This document shows, piece after piece, positions 25,501 to 37,440 of a stretch of DNA of 64,000 bases. The DNA is taken from NCBI GenBank assembly GCA_030762895.1, contig CM061063.1, positions 213,574,667-213,638,666 on the forward strand, in the 5' to 3' direction. Both the position numbers and the translations under genes were made by a program. Position 1 is the first letter of the stretch. Every line of letters begins with the position of its first letter. The stretch comes from Sophora flavescens. Its lineage: Eukaryota; Streptophyta; Magnoliopsida; Fabales; Fabaceae. The notes below the pieces were generated by a model, which made no database searches, was not told the origin of the DNA, and was given only the letters and a program-made list of their open reading frames with translations.

Positions 25501-26392
25501 CGGCGGTGGATCGAGGTTCTACAACAACCATGGACAAAAGAGATGAGAGAAAACATAAAAGAAGGAGATTCAACACTTAAGGGTGGTAGAACCACCATGA
25601 ACGGCGGTTAAGGGAGCTTACCACGACTGGGAACGGCGGTGGATGCCGGTTCTGACGCGAGACAGCAGCAGCCGTGACGAGGAACGGGTCATCTGCTCTC
25701 GCCGTGCGGTGGCCGAACGGCGACCTAAGGGGTGGTTGCGCGGCGGAGAAGAAGGAAGGAAGGTGGGTCATGAAGATGATGTTGAGATGGGAGGAAGAAG
25801 AAGAAAAGAGAAGGAAGAAAGAAAGAAAGAAGAAAAAGTTGCAGAGAAGGAGAAGAAAAAGTGAGAGATGGCGTCGAGAAAGAGAGAGAGAAAAGAGAGA
25901 AATTTTCGTTTTTAAACTAGTTACTTAGTGATGGGTACAAAATGAGTGATAAATATTAGTCCTAAAATAAACATGTTTTTACTTTTTAGAATCTAAAAAT
26001 AAAGATTGATAAGGATATAATTTCGAAATTCAAGTTAGAGTAAAGATTAATAGTTGAACTGATCAACTAAGAAAATAATCAGTCCAAAATTTAATCTCCG
26101 ATTGATGTCAAACCGGAATATTTTTAACTCTAAAATTAAATAGAATAGGAATATGAAAATGCTTTTCTCTTAATCATATTATTTAAAATATTTTTCTGTA
26201 TTGGTTTAATAGTGACAATAACGTAATTATTGTCTAGTAAGCGTGCATTCACTGAACTAAGTCAGTGCTAACGCACCCAATAAAATAATTTGAAAAGAGT
26301 AATTTAATTACTCAGACTAAACCACATAACATAATAAACTTAAACATCCAAATAAAATAATTAATCATAGGTGTAAAAACTAGGGTGTTACA
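22538..26392 (-). mobile_element. Antisense solo LTR of the LARD family, TSD TTTCT
   Basis: Read on the minus strand it begins TGTAACACCCTAGTTTTTAC and ends with GTTACA, as do the LARD LTRs. It is 3855 bp long. TTTCT flanks it exactly at 22533-22537 and 26393-26397. No internal region remains, so it arose by recombination between the two LTRs of an inserted element. It is more diverged than the 8568-19618 LTR pair. An imperfect tandem of about 56 bp units ('aaaataccctatcatcaaggtatccgacat'-like) occurs at 23510-23670. Confidence 0.93.
23510..23670. repeat. Short tandem repeat in the antisense solo LTR
   Basis: Three to four copies of a unit of about 54-57 bp built on 'gtagccaaaatacc' and 'aaggtatccgacataac' lie in tandem. 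The repetitive small frames at 23367-23683 (minus strand, with repeated GYVGYLND or LMIRYFGY) reflect this array and are not genes. The other LARD LTRs have no such array at the corresponding place. Confidence 0.7.
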
Positions 26393-26397
26393 TTTCT

Positions 26398-27826
26398 AAT
26401 GAATTGAAGGAATGGATACGAGAGAAACAAGAAAGAGATCAGTAACTACAATAAGAAAGGGAATTAGTGTGACAAGGAGCAATATCATAATTCAAAGAGG
26501 GAACCGATGGAATCCTAATATTCGGAGAAAGGATTTGTATACCGGATGATTCCGAACTCATAAAGTTGATTCTGGAGGAAGATCACAGGAGTAAACTAAG
26601 TTTACATCCAGGAGCAACAAAGATGTATCAAGATCTCAAGCAGTTGTATTGGTGGTACGGGATGAAAAGAGACGTGATGGAATATGTCACTTCATGTCTA
26701 GTTTGTCAAAATGCTAAGACGGAACATCAAAGACCATCGGGAATGCTACAACCTTTGAACATTCCAGAATGGAAATGGGATGGTATTGCGATGGATTTTG
26801 TGACAAGTTTTCCAAAGACCTGAAAGGGACATGATGCGGTATGGGTAATAGTTGATCGATTAACCAAGTCGGCTCACTTTTTTCCCATCAATATTAAATA
26901 TTAAATGGAGAAATTGACTCAATTATACATCGAGGAGATTGTCAGATTACATGGTGTACCTTCGAGTATTATTTATGATCGAGATACGAGGTTTACGTCG
27001 AGCTTCTAGCAAAGTTTACAAGAGTCACTAGGAACAAAACTCAGATTGAGTTCTGCATATCATCCACAGACGGATGGACAATCAGAGAGGACATTCCAAT
27101 CACTTGAAGACTTGCTGAGAGCTTGTGTGTTGGAGCATACTGGAAGTTAGGATGAATTTCTACCATTGATAGAATTCACCTACAACAACAGTTTCCACTC
27201 GAGCATAGGAATGGCACCTTATGAAGCTTTATATGGTTGACGATGTAGAACACCGTTGTGTTGGTACCAAGATGGAGAAAGTTTAGTGTTAGGACCAGAT
27301 ATCGTGCAACAGACAACAGAAAAGGCGAAAATGATTCAGGAGAAAATGCGGACAACTCAGAGTCGATAGAAGAGTTATGTGGATTAGAGACGATGACCTC
27401 TGGAGTTTGAGGAAAGCGATCGTGTGTTTTTTAGAGTCACCACCATGACTTGGGTTGGCAGGGTAATTAAATCTAGGAAACTAACTCCTAAATTCATTGG
27501 GCCTTACCAAATTCTTCATCGAGTAGGCCATGTAGTTTACCAAATTGCCTTACCGCCTTTTCTTTCAAATCTACATAATGTTTTTCATGTGTCTCAATTG
27601 CGAAAGTATATTCCTGATCCTAGTCATGTCATAGTATCGGATACAGTACAATTGAAAGATAACTTAACCTATGATGCATTACTTGTGAGGATCAAGGATC
27701 AATGAGTGAAACAACTAAGAGGGAAGACAATTTCATTGGTCAAAGTAATCTGGAATGCAACGACAGGAGATGCTACATGGGAATTGGAGGACAAGATGAA
27801 GGAACAATATCCGCATTTGTTTTAAG
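26398..27826 (+). pseudogene. Integrase and chromodomain pseudogene, main chromovirus
   Basis: The frame resumes after the TTTCT duplication with the integrase N-terminal linker (SNELKEW). It continues through the H2C2 zinc-binding region, the catalytic core (motifs YDRDTRFT and SAYHPQTDGQS), a C-terminal region (KFIGPYQIL) and a chromodomain tail (ATWELEDKM). Stops include TGA at 26821-26823, shared with the upstream copy, and others near 26905, 27009, 27148 and 27239. The chromodomain places the element among chromoviruses. Long LTRs suggest the Tekay/Del clade. No intact integrase can be made. Confidence 0.9.
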
Positions 27827-27871
27827 GTAACTTTAATTTCACAGACGAAATTCTTTTTAGAGGGATAGTAT

Positions 27872-30800
27872 TGTAACACCCTGTTTTTACGGTTTTTACC
27901 GTTTTGTTGTTTTTGCTATTTTTACTGTTTCTCAAATATCGGTAGAATTTTAATTGTTCATAATTTTTATATTAGATCTAGAAAATTATTTTTAAAAAAA
28001 ATAAAATGATTGTTATACTCTACCTTATGGTGAAAGCTTACGGTAAAAATTTGGGTTTAAAACTCTGATGAAACCCGGTCTGCATTTTCAATGACAGTAA
28101 GATTTTACTGGTCAGAAAACTTAACTTTGACCCATGAAAGAAACCGTTTAGGTTTATATTTTATTTCCAACCATAGTGGTTATTTTGAAAATTTTCAAAA
28201 TAAATAGGTTATTATACGATATTCGGGCAAATACTCGACGATCGGGGATCGACTGAATCGAGAACGGAGCTGCAGAGACAACACCCGACCCCGGGCGGAT
28301 AGGAACAATGACCCATTTGTGATGACTCAAGGGGGTGCATCATAGGGGTTAGTCACCATGCATTAAATGCATGTAATGATGACTTTTAAAGTGAAAAGTC
28401 CAAAATACCCTTAATTCCTCATTGTAATTTCAAGTGTGCCATGACATCATTTTACCCATTTCTCCCAAGAAACCCATGGCCCCAACCTCATAAGACCACA
28501 CTTGACATTTCATTTTGCTCGTTTGTTCATGTTCTTCAAGTTTCACACAAAAACTCCTAAGTTACTTACACTTGATTTTCTAAGGAAGTATAAGTTGTTG
28601 TTGGTTTCTTAAAATTCCAAAGGTAGATTCATGTGATTCATGATCATACCTTCCTTTCCTTTCACAACTTTTCTTCATATCTCAAGTTTTTACAAATTTC
28701 AAATTCCTAGATCTAGAACTTCAAAAAAATCTCTAGAAAATCATAGAAAAATCCTTTTAATGTGATTCCAATTTCTATTATCTTCATATCACTTCTATTT
28801 TCATTATCTAAGAGCTTGAAAAATTTAGAGATCTCTAGTCTATTTTTCTTGACAAGGCCGAACCATGCTCAAATGGGTTTGGTAGATTTTCTTCATCATT
28901 TAACTTGTTGTTTTGTTGATTCTTCATAACTAGGTTTTGGTTGTCCAAAACCTTGAACTCTAGGTGAATATCATCTTCTTATTGCTTGAGTAACAAGTGG
29001 TCACCAAAGGTATGGGGGAGATTACCATCATCCTACCTTAGGGTAGACATGTTGATGGTTTACTTAGTGTTATTTAGTGTAAATGGTCTTATAAATTATA
29101 AGTATATAATTTGTGTAATTTATTGATTTATATGTGTGTGATCCTCTTGGAGGGATTGATTGATGTTTGTGTTTGTGGTAGAGTTACTATTGATGTTGAA
29201 TATGATTATATGATGCATGACTACATGAGAAAATTATATAAATCACTTGTTTAGGCCATCGGCCTTGGCTGTTTAAAAGGGTTCCATGATGTGTTAAATT
29301 ATTTGAATATTTTTTATGACAAGTAAATGAATATATAAGAATATAGAAATTGGTTTGGATTGATTTGGATGTGTATATTGAAAGTTATGGATTTATGAGT
29401 CCTTAGGGACTAAATTACAATTTATGAGAATTTCAGTGGCTGCACTTAAATTCGTGTTCTTGTATGTTAAGATTGTAGTCCTTGATGAGACAAAACCATA
29501 TAAATTGGTTTGGTGTTAATTGGATTGATAAATAAAAAGTTATAAGCATTTTGGTGAAAAAGGACCTGTTTGCAATTATTGAAAAATATTTGGGGCAGAA
29601 AAGTGATTTCTGGAAAATTTGAGGGCAACTGAAAAATATTTCTAAAGAAGTTGGTTTGGTGTGATTTGGAGTTATACATAAAAAGTTATAAGGTTTTAAG
29701 TGAAAAAGGACTGTTTGTAATTAATGTAAGTTTAGGGACTAAAATGTAATTTTCGAAAATAAATGTAATAGGACAGTTAGAATCTGTTTTTCATGCTTAT
29801 AAAACTGTTCTAAAACTCCAAAATGAGTTTTGGACTATTAGAGTGTAAAACCGTTGAAAAATGATTTATGCGATATACAAAATTAACGACGTTGGGTCAA
29901 ATTCTTAGGAATTTCGTATAAATGATGTAAAATCAGTGTTTCAACATTTTCATATGAGTATTATAACCTAGGAGAATAATACATTTGAAGTGATGAACCA
30001 TATCTTCAAAAGTAGGACTTTTTTGCCTAAATTCAGTAAAAAGCACGAAGCTGTTAACGTTTTAAGGATTTTTGAGGAAATGTTTTGGAGAAATTGATAC
30101 CTATGTATATTGAGGGAAATTATTCATGAAAATGGATTTGAATTTATATAAAAGGTTTTGGTTTTAAGCCAAAAGGATTTTTTGCTTCAAAGACGAGATT
30201 TACTGTAAAATGTAAAAACCTAAGTCAAGAATGACTTAGTGAAAATACGAACGTAATAATTTATGATGTGGGGTGGAACACGGCCTTATGTCATAAAGTA
30301 TGGATAATTTATTATCCATATTCCATAAAATTTAATGGACTCAGAATGATTTGTTTTATTGAAAGCCAAAGAAAAAGGCTCAACTAGAAAAGTACAGAGA
30401 AATAAATAAATTGGACCTATGTTCCAATCTCATAATGTGATGGGATTTGTAAACAAATATATTAAGAAAGCTTTGCACAAAGATGAAAGGTTACTTGAGA
30501 ACTTGAGCTTGATGATTAAGTACCGGTGATTCGTACTTAAGGACATCTACCATATGTTACAGTAGGTCGAAAGGATTCTGATGGAATCAAACTATGTCAT
30601 CCGATGGATAGACGAGAATAACATATTTCTGACAAAGTTTGCCTAAACACATAGTGAAACTATGTTCTGTAAGGCCATTGAGCCTCGGAGATTGAGCTAA
30701 CACTTTAATACGGGTGCAAATTTCGAAGTGACGATCTATTGATGCTTGGGGGTGTCGAGGTATGAAATACTCATATAGGGCCAGTTGGTTGCTCTTCTGT

Positions 30801-31681
30801 GGCATGGTGATCTTGAAATACACCGACATACTCTACTAGACACTATGTATTTTCTGGTAGTGTAGGATGTTCCCGAAAAAGTCAATGTGCACGTTGATGA
30901 CTCTGGACGCATTCTATTGCCCAAGGCTGGCATAGTCCAGAAAAATCCTCCTAACCACTCTCTCTGACTGCTTATTAAAACCATGGTATAGGGGATTAGA
31001 GGTCATTCCTCGAATCTTAGATGTCTCTTATCTAGGAAAAGCGGTGCCTTGTGATTATGTTGTTGTGAAACATTATTATTTCTGTTGTGATGGATGATAT
31101 AATTGTTTATTGATATTTGTACGTACCTGTGTACCGTAGCACTGCATGCCTGCGTTAAGTGTGAGATGAACGGAAATCTCACCTCATTTCTGTATTTTCA
31201 GGTTTTCTGTTTTCTATCTTGTGTTGGACGAAGATGATGACAACATTGTTTCTCCATCAGACTCCGCTAGAGTTTGAGTGTACTTGGAGACATGGACACA
31301 GTCTTGAGGGCTTTAGTATAATGGATTTTTCTCAGTATTTTGTGTCCGACCAGTCTCGTGTCTATGTTATATTTTGTGGAGCTATGTCTCTAAAGATATT
31401 ATTATTATAAACATATTTTCAGTCTGTTGTTAGTTACTGGCGTTGGTATTTCTGCCTTCTTTCTTAACATGTATGATTGATGGTACTTGGAACTTGGTTT
31501 GTATAATATTGATGCATAAGTCGATGTTATATGTTAAAGAGTATGTATGGTATTATTTGTGAAAGAGAAATGGAAAAAAATAAACCCGTATTTTTGGCAA
31601 AATAATTATTTTCTGCTTTACTCGGTCTTATAAAAAAATAGAAATGTCACAGACAATGTAGCGCCCGAGAAGGGTGTTACA
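27872..31681 (+). mobile_element. LTR B (3' LTR) of the Tekay/Del-type chromovirus
   Basis: This 3810-bp LTR starts TGTAACACCC and ends GTGTTACA. It is collinear with LTR A, with more scattered differences than the LARD pair shows, as expected for the older, host element. It is preceded by the polypurine tract at 27856-27870. It is not followed by a primer-binding site, so it is a true outer 3' end. The small frames inside are not supported as genes. Confidence 0.9.
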
Positions 31682-32189
31682 ATACTTGCTTGATAAGTGG
31701 AACAAATATCTAGTTAATTAAATAGTAAAAAATATCAAAATAAGTAAACAATAGTAAAAAATATCTAGTTAATTAAATAAATAGATCAAATAAATAAATT
31801 TTAATTAAAGAAACAATTAAATAGCAAAATAAGTGGAAAAAATAAATATTGTCAATCAATATGTTGATGATAATTAGATATAAAGAATATTTTATTTTTC
31901 ATAGCACTTACGCAGGTGTTAAGTTTTTTAGAACATGATTATTTTTTTAAAGCAAGAAAGGTATGCAAAAGCATCACTATAGAACATGAATAAAAATTAA
32001 AAACTATTAAAATTTCCAAAATACTGAAATTCATGCGTAATTGATATAATATTATATTTATGGTATATGGCTTTTATATATAATTATAAATTGAATTCCT
32101 TGTATTCTTGTATTGTTGTTTTATGTTTTGTTTCAAGTATGTAAGGGATATTATAAATTGTCTATAGCGATAAAGTTTTATTTTCTAGA
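31682..32189. other. AT-rich spacer, no gene seen
   Basis: The stretch is dominated by A and T. It contains a local direct repeat of 'atatctagttaattaaata' (about 31707 and 31756). No coding frame, RNA gene or transposon terminus was found. It is probably the degraded left part of the CACTA-1 element or the target of LTR B. Confidence 0.6.
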
Positions 32190-32600
32190 TGAGTTGATCG
32201 TCGAGAAAAACCTTAGTTACCCATTTGAGGTGCAATATTTTAGAGCACATATACTCCTGCAAGTCACTGCTCTCTTGATATAGAACCTCGAATTGTCCAA
32301 GTGGGACAATTTGAGAAAAAACTTTTTCTTTACTAGTATAATAGTTATTCATTAATTCTTATGTCATATATCTGATGAAAATTCGGTCTAACGCATTATC
32401 AATTGTTCTCTGGGTACATACTTGATTGTGGTATCTCACCCCGGTCAGGTCATGTACTTGGAGACCAATGGGAAATGCTGCCGAAATTTTGTCAGATATG
32501 AGACATGAGAAGTGATAAGTAACTATTATACGAGTGTTGAAAAAGTTTTTTCTCGAATGGGATAGGGCCATACCAATGAAAGAAAGGGAGCAGTTCTGCG
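32190..32600 (+). promoter_or_regulatory. Conserved CACTA leader block upstream of TNP2 (copy 1)
   Basis: Blocks such as 'ccttagttaccc', 'gaattgtccaagtgggacaa', 'aatagttattcattaattct', 'aaatgctgccgaaatttt' and 'tctcgaatgggatagggcca' recur in the same order at 51600-51970 before the CACTA-2 TNP2. The region contains no long reading frame on the plus strand. It may hold the promoter and 5' untranslated region of the transposase gene. That role is inferred from position. Confidence 0.6.
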
Positions 32601-32689
32601 AGATGAGGCATTCATGTGTCGTTGTTTTGGATGTATCCGAGTGTGCCCAAAATAGATTTTCAATGAAGTTATCTTTTTTAGTAACATGC

Positions 32690-35285
32690 AGAGGATGGGA
32701 TTTGTTCCTTTGAATCATATTTGGATGTATGATAGGGTATATCTGCGCAGAGGGGGATTGAAACAATCTCTTTTAGATGTTGTTGAAGAATTTATTATCA
32801 AGGTAAGTCAGCAAATTACTGATAATAATGTGGGGGGGGAGGGGGGCGATTAGATGTCCTTGTGTGAAGTGTGACTGTACACGGATTAAGAGTGCAGACG
32901 ATGTGAGGCTCGACTTGTATAGAGTTGGGTTTAGGGCTAATTACTGGATTTGGACAAATCGTGGAGAAGAATTGCTGCAATTTGATTTTGGCATTGACGA
33001 GAATTGCACTGGTGGTTCAAGTAGTGGTGCAAAAGTGGGATATGGAGATCATTTTGTTTCCATGCAGGAGATGGTGTGTGACGCTCTCATGATACATGGG
33101 TCGTTTCAGTCAAATCATATAGAAGAGCCTCCTAATGCTGAAGCACAAAAAATTTATAATCTCCTAACAGAGACAAATAAGCCTTTGTGGGAAGGGTCCC
33201 CCGACTCGAGGTTATCGATGTGTGTTCAACTGTTGTCTGCCAAGTCCAATTGGAACATACCCGAGTTGGGATTGGATTTCATTGCCAAAATGGTTTTAGC
33301 CAGGACACCTTTCAAAGGGGGATTACCCAACAATCATTATGACGTGAAGAGGTTAGTGTCCAAGTTGGGATGGGAGTCTAAGAGTATTGACTGTTGTCAG
33401 AATGGGTGCATGATCTTTTACGATAATGAATTCGACAAAAATGATGGCGCGTTGGTTGGGTGCAGATTTTGTCAGGAGCCAAGGCATCGTCGATGCAACG
33501 CTGGTAGAAGTAATCTGAAACCAGTTCCGGTAAAGTTGATGTTCTATTTGTCAATCACTCCCAGATTACAGAGGATGTTTGCATCAATCCAGACTGCGGG
33601 AAAAATGACGGGCACCATAAGAATAGGAGGAATTCAGCAGTGTTACACCACCCTTCCTATGTTGAAGCATTTTGATCGGGTGCATCCGGATTTTGCCGCG
33701 GATCCTCGCAATGTACTACTTGGGTTATGCTCGGATGGCTTTACCCCATATATCCAATCCTCAGTCTCGCCTTATTCATGTTGGCCCGTTATTGTTACCC
33801 CTTACAATCTTCCTCCAGAAATGTGTATGTCAAAGCCATATATGTTCTTGGCTTATCTGATTCGGGGTCCATCTAATCCAAAGGCTGGCATTGATGTATC
33901 CTTACAGCCATTGATTGATGATCTGAAGAGGTTATGGAATGGTGTTTTGAAGTACAATATTTCTCGAAAACAAAATTTTACAATGAGGGCAACGTTAATG
34001 TGGACAATTAATGACTTCCCTACGTATGGCATGTTGTCTGGCTGGGGGACGCATGAGAACTTTGCATACCCGCATTGTATGGAGCATACAAAGGTATTTA
34101 CCTTAAAATACAGGGGGAAGACGTCCTGGTTTGACTCCCATCGCAGGTTCTTACCGAACGATCATCAATTTATAAGGAATAAGAACGCCTTCAGGAAGGG
34201 GGTTGTTGAAACAGATAGACTGCCCCCGAGGTTGACACCAGAACAAATTTGGAGTAGAGTCAGGGACTTACCAAAAATGACTGAAACTGGGGCTTTCAGA
34301 TTAGATGGTTACGAGAAATGGCATAATTGGACAGAGAGAAGCATTTTTTTTGGACTTTCCTTATTGGAAAGATAATTTATTGAGTCACAATCTTGATGTA
34401 ATGCACATCGAAAAAAATTTCTTTGACAACATTTTCAACACTGTGATGAACGTGTGTGGCAAGACCAAAGACAACGATAAGGCTAGAATGGACTTAAAGT
34501 TGTACTTCAGGTGACCGGACTTGGAGCTGAGACATCAAGCTAATGGGAAGATGTACAAGCCAAAGGCCAATTATACCTTGACTATCCAGGAAGCAAGGTT
34601 AGTTTGCCAATGGATAAAGGAGCTCAGGATGCCTGATGGTTATTCTTCTAACTTGGCAAGATGTGCTGATGTTATCAAGGGCAAGTTGCATGGGATGAAA
34701 AACCATGATTGTCATGTGTTAATGGAGTGCTTACTTCCCATCGCCTTCAGTTCGTTGCCCCCCTATGTTTTGAATGCCCTTACTGAAATAAGGCAATTCT
34801 TCAAGGACTTGTGTTTTGCAACTTTGAGGGAAGACAAGTTGATCAGGATAGAACAAAACATTCCACTCACACTGTGCAAGTTGGTGTTAATATCCCCCCC
34901 CCCCCCCCCCCCCTCGGTTCTTTGATTCAATGAAGCATATTCCAATTCATCTTGCATATGAAGCAAGACTTGGAGGTCCAGTTCAATATAGGTGGATGTA
35001 TCCATTTGAAAGATAATATAAGTATCCCAATTATTGAACAATTTTCATGCATACTAGTTAATTAATAATAACCCCGTCATTTTTTTAATAGATTCATGGG
35101 TGACTCAAAACGATAGGTGAAAAATAAGGCTAGGGTTGAAGGTTCAATCTGTGCGTCTTACTTACACCGTGAGACAACTCATTTCTGCTCTCATTATTTC
35201 AAACACATGGTTTTGTCACCAACAAATACAAGGAACGAAATGGAAAATGAAAGTGGAAAACGTCCAGGTTGGCGTTTCCCACCCA
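32690..35285 (+). pseudogene. TNP2-like CACTA transposase pseudogene (CACTA-1)
   Basis: The main frame runs from 32828 to 34375 (515 codons), with a likely N-terminal start upstream near 32690. Domains in order are a transposase-associated zinc-binding region (RCPCVKCDC), a Transposase_21 core (YNLPPEMCMSKPYMFL, then WTINDFPTYGMLSGW, then HRRFLPNDHQF) and DUF4218-like sequence (YSSNLARC, then FKDLCFATL). The C-terminal part (KARVEGSICASYL) stops at CACTA-B. Frameshifts lie near 34350 (a run of T), at 34514 (stop) and in the poly-C run at 34894-34913. TNP2 proteins cut and rejoin CACTA ends; this copy is inactive. Confidence 0.88.
34894..34913. repeat. Homopolymer of 20 C
   Basis: An uninterrupted run of 20 cytosines lies inside the TNP2 pseudogene, where it shifts the frame after the codons for LVLIS. 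Such long poly-C runs are rare in AT-rich plant DNA. Its length may be affected by sequencing or assembly error. Confidence 0.9.
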
Positions 35286-35314
35286 CACTACAAAAAAAAA
35301 AGGTTATTTAGCGA

Positions 35315-35645
35315 CCGAAAATAGTGACCGAATTTTTTGGTTGCTTTTTGCGACCGAAATGGCGACCGATTGTAGGATCTACATGAAACACTGATTAGAG
35401 TTGATACTGCGACCGAAATAGCGACCGAAACAGAGCGTAGCAGAGTTATCGGTCGCTAACTAAAGGCAAGTAAAAGTCAGAAACTTTTATTTACATTTGC
35501 GACCGATATTAATTCGGTCGCTAAACGGCGCGTAAAAAAATCAAAACAGCGCGTGTTAGCGACCGATTTAAAAATCTGTCGCTAAATTTATGAATTCAAA
35601 TTTCAAATTAACTCATTTAGCGACCGAATTAGTTCGGTGGCTAAA
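35315..35645. repeat. Left subterminal repeats of CACTA-B
   Basis: About ten copies of 'gcgaccgaaa' or its complement 'tttcggtcgc' occur here, some arranged head to head. They match the right-end set at 39129-39345. In CACTA elements such subterminal arrays bind the element-encoded TNPA-type protein. Confidence 0.85.
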
Positions 35646-35689
35646 ACTAAAATCCCTAAATCGCGATTTCCTTCCTCTCTACCCCCATT

Positions 35690-36180
35690 TCTCTCTTTTC
35701 TTCTCCTCTCTCACACGCAGCGACGCAGCTCCGCCCTTTCCCTGTTCCGACCGTGCAGCTCCACCCCTCAGCGTCTCGTCCTCCTCCGGCCACCACTTGG
35801 TAAGGTTCTCCCCTTATCCTTCTCATTTTGTGTTTCTCCTTCTCTGTCTCTCACTCTTTCTTCCTCCTCCCAGCAGCACCATGCCACCACCGCCACCATG
35901 ACCACCACTGTAGCACCGTGACCTCCTTCTTTGGTAAGGTCTCCTCTTCTCTCTCTCTGTATCTTGCTCTCTCTCTCTCTTGCTCGCTTCTCTTTGTCTC
36001 AGTTTCTCTCAATGTCTCTCTCAGGTCACTTCCTCCTCCGGCCACCACCACCATCTGAAGGGGTTCTGTTTTGTGCAACCACCACCCCCACAGTCTCCTC
36101 TGATCAGTATGGGTATTTATGCTGTCAAATTAATCATTGATGTTGTTCTAGTGAAATCCAGAGTAGAGAAATTTTGACAG
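35690..36180 (+). promoter_or_regulatory. CT-rich, GC-rich leader-like segment in CACTA-B
   Basis: CT-rich tracts alternate with GC-rich stretches (for example 'ctccggccaccac'), with donor-like 'ggtaaggt' sites at about 35798 and 35932. This resembles the 5' untranslated exon of a plant gene. The overlapping serine/proline-rich frames are low-complexity and not credible proteins. It may be the leader of the B3-like pseudogene, but no transcript evidence is available. Confidence 0.4.
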
Positions 36181-37440
36181 TGGGGGTATATTGATTTAAA
36201 TAACTTATTGGATAGATAATATAAGTTAGCTTCCTCTTAATTCACTATCTCTTCGACTGTAATGCTTGGAAGTAGGACTACTATAAGTTTCATGCACATC
36301 CCTGCATAAAATAAGCAAATATGAAGCCAAGAATGTAATTAGTAAATTACAGGCACATTGTATTAGACATAAGGAAGACTATTTTAATATGAGTTTGAAG
36401 ACCAAGTCAATGTGGAGGCAAGGGTCCTAACCCCAACTTGTAAATTTTGTAAATTTTCATTGTTGAGTTGAACACTTTATATTTGTTCTTTGGGTATATG
36501 AATGTATGGAGGTTTGATAAAAATTTGATGGCTAATTAATGGCTGGCCTTTGAGATTCTTTTTTTTCGACGGAGATTGGTAAGTGAAGGATGGTGGGAGG
36601 AAACATTTGTTTTCAAACTTCTTGAACCGTTGAATTCCAAGGTCAAGGTCCCTTGAAAATGATTATGTTTTTTCTTAATCCTGTAATATATTTTTTTTAA
36701 GGCTTGCTCATCCTTGTTTCTCTTATTTAGATTACTCAAGTACATTGTTGTTTCAACTGTGAGATGATTTGGATAGTGAATCCAAATACATCTTTACTAA
36801 GCATACTTGAGAAAAGTAATTGTCCTTTGCTCTAATTTCTACATGTTCCTAACTACTTGACTTATTTTGAACTATGGTTCACCATGAATTAAAACACGTC
36901 CAAAGAATGAGGATTGGAATGAAAGTGACTTTGGTGGTTTTGAATACTATGTATTTGGAAATGTTGCATGAATTGCTTGGGTGTTGCCAGGGAATGCTTG
37001 AGGTGAGTGGGTAAATTGGGTGCATTATAATTGAACAACAATATAGGGGTTGTGCGCTGCAGCAGGTGGAAAGCTATCTTTTTTGTATTTCTTTTCTTTT
37101 GGCAGATGCATTCGTGTATTTCTTTCATTTATAGTGCTGATCTGACTTGGTAAAATATAGTGTGCAATGGCAATGACACCCACTGGGTCATATTGAGGAT
37201 ATATAATCTTACCAATGTTAGCTGTGATAATGTCTGAATAAAATGTAGAGGGGTAATGATGGCCTATACACACTAATGATTTAAAAAACACAGAAAGAGA
37301 GGACAAAAGTAAAAGGCCTAATGGCTTTCAACAAACTCTTAAATGTTGGTATTTGACAGGATTAATTTTATTTATGCATTATAGGTCATTGCTCTATTTC
37401 TCGTGAGTTGAATGATGGCCTATACACACTATATATCTTG
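36180..37440. other. Intronic or intergenic filler of CACTA-B, no gene seen
   Basis: The composition is AT-rich and like that of an intron. The phrase 'gatggcctatacacacta' occurs twice (about 37257 and 37412). No frame with recognisable protein features was found on either strand. Confidence 0.5.

Noticed and set aside
35590..36177. Several Ser/Pro-rich frames in CACTA-B
   Set aside because: These are overlapping low-complexity frames of a CT-rich leader-like segment.
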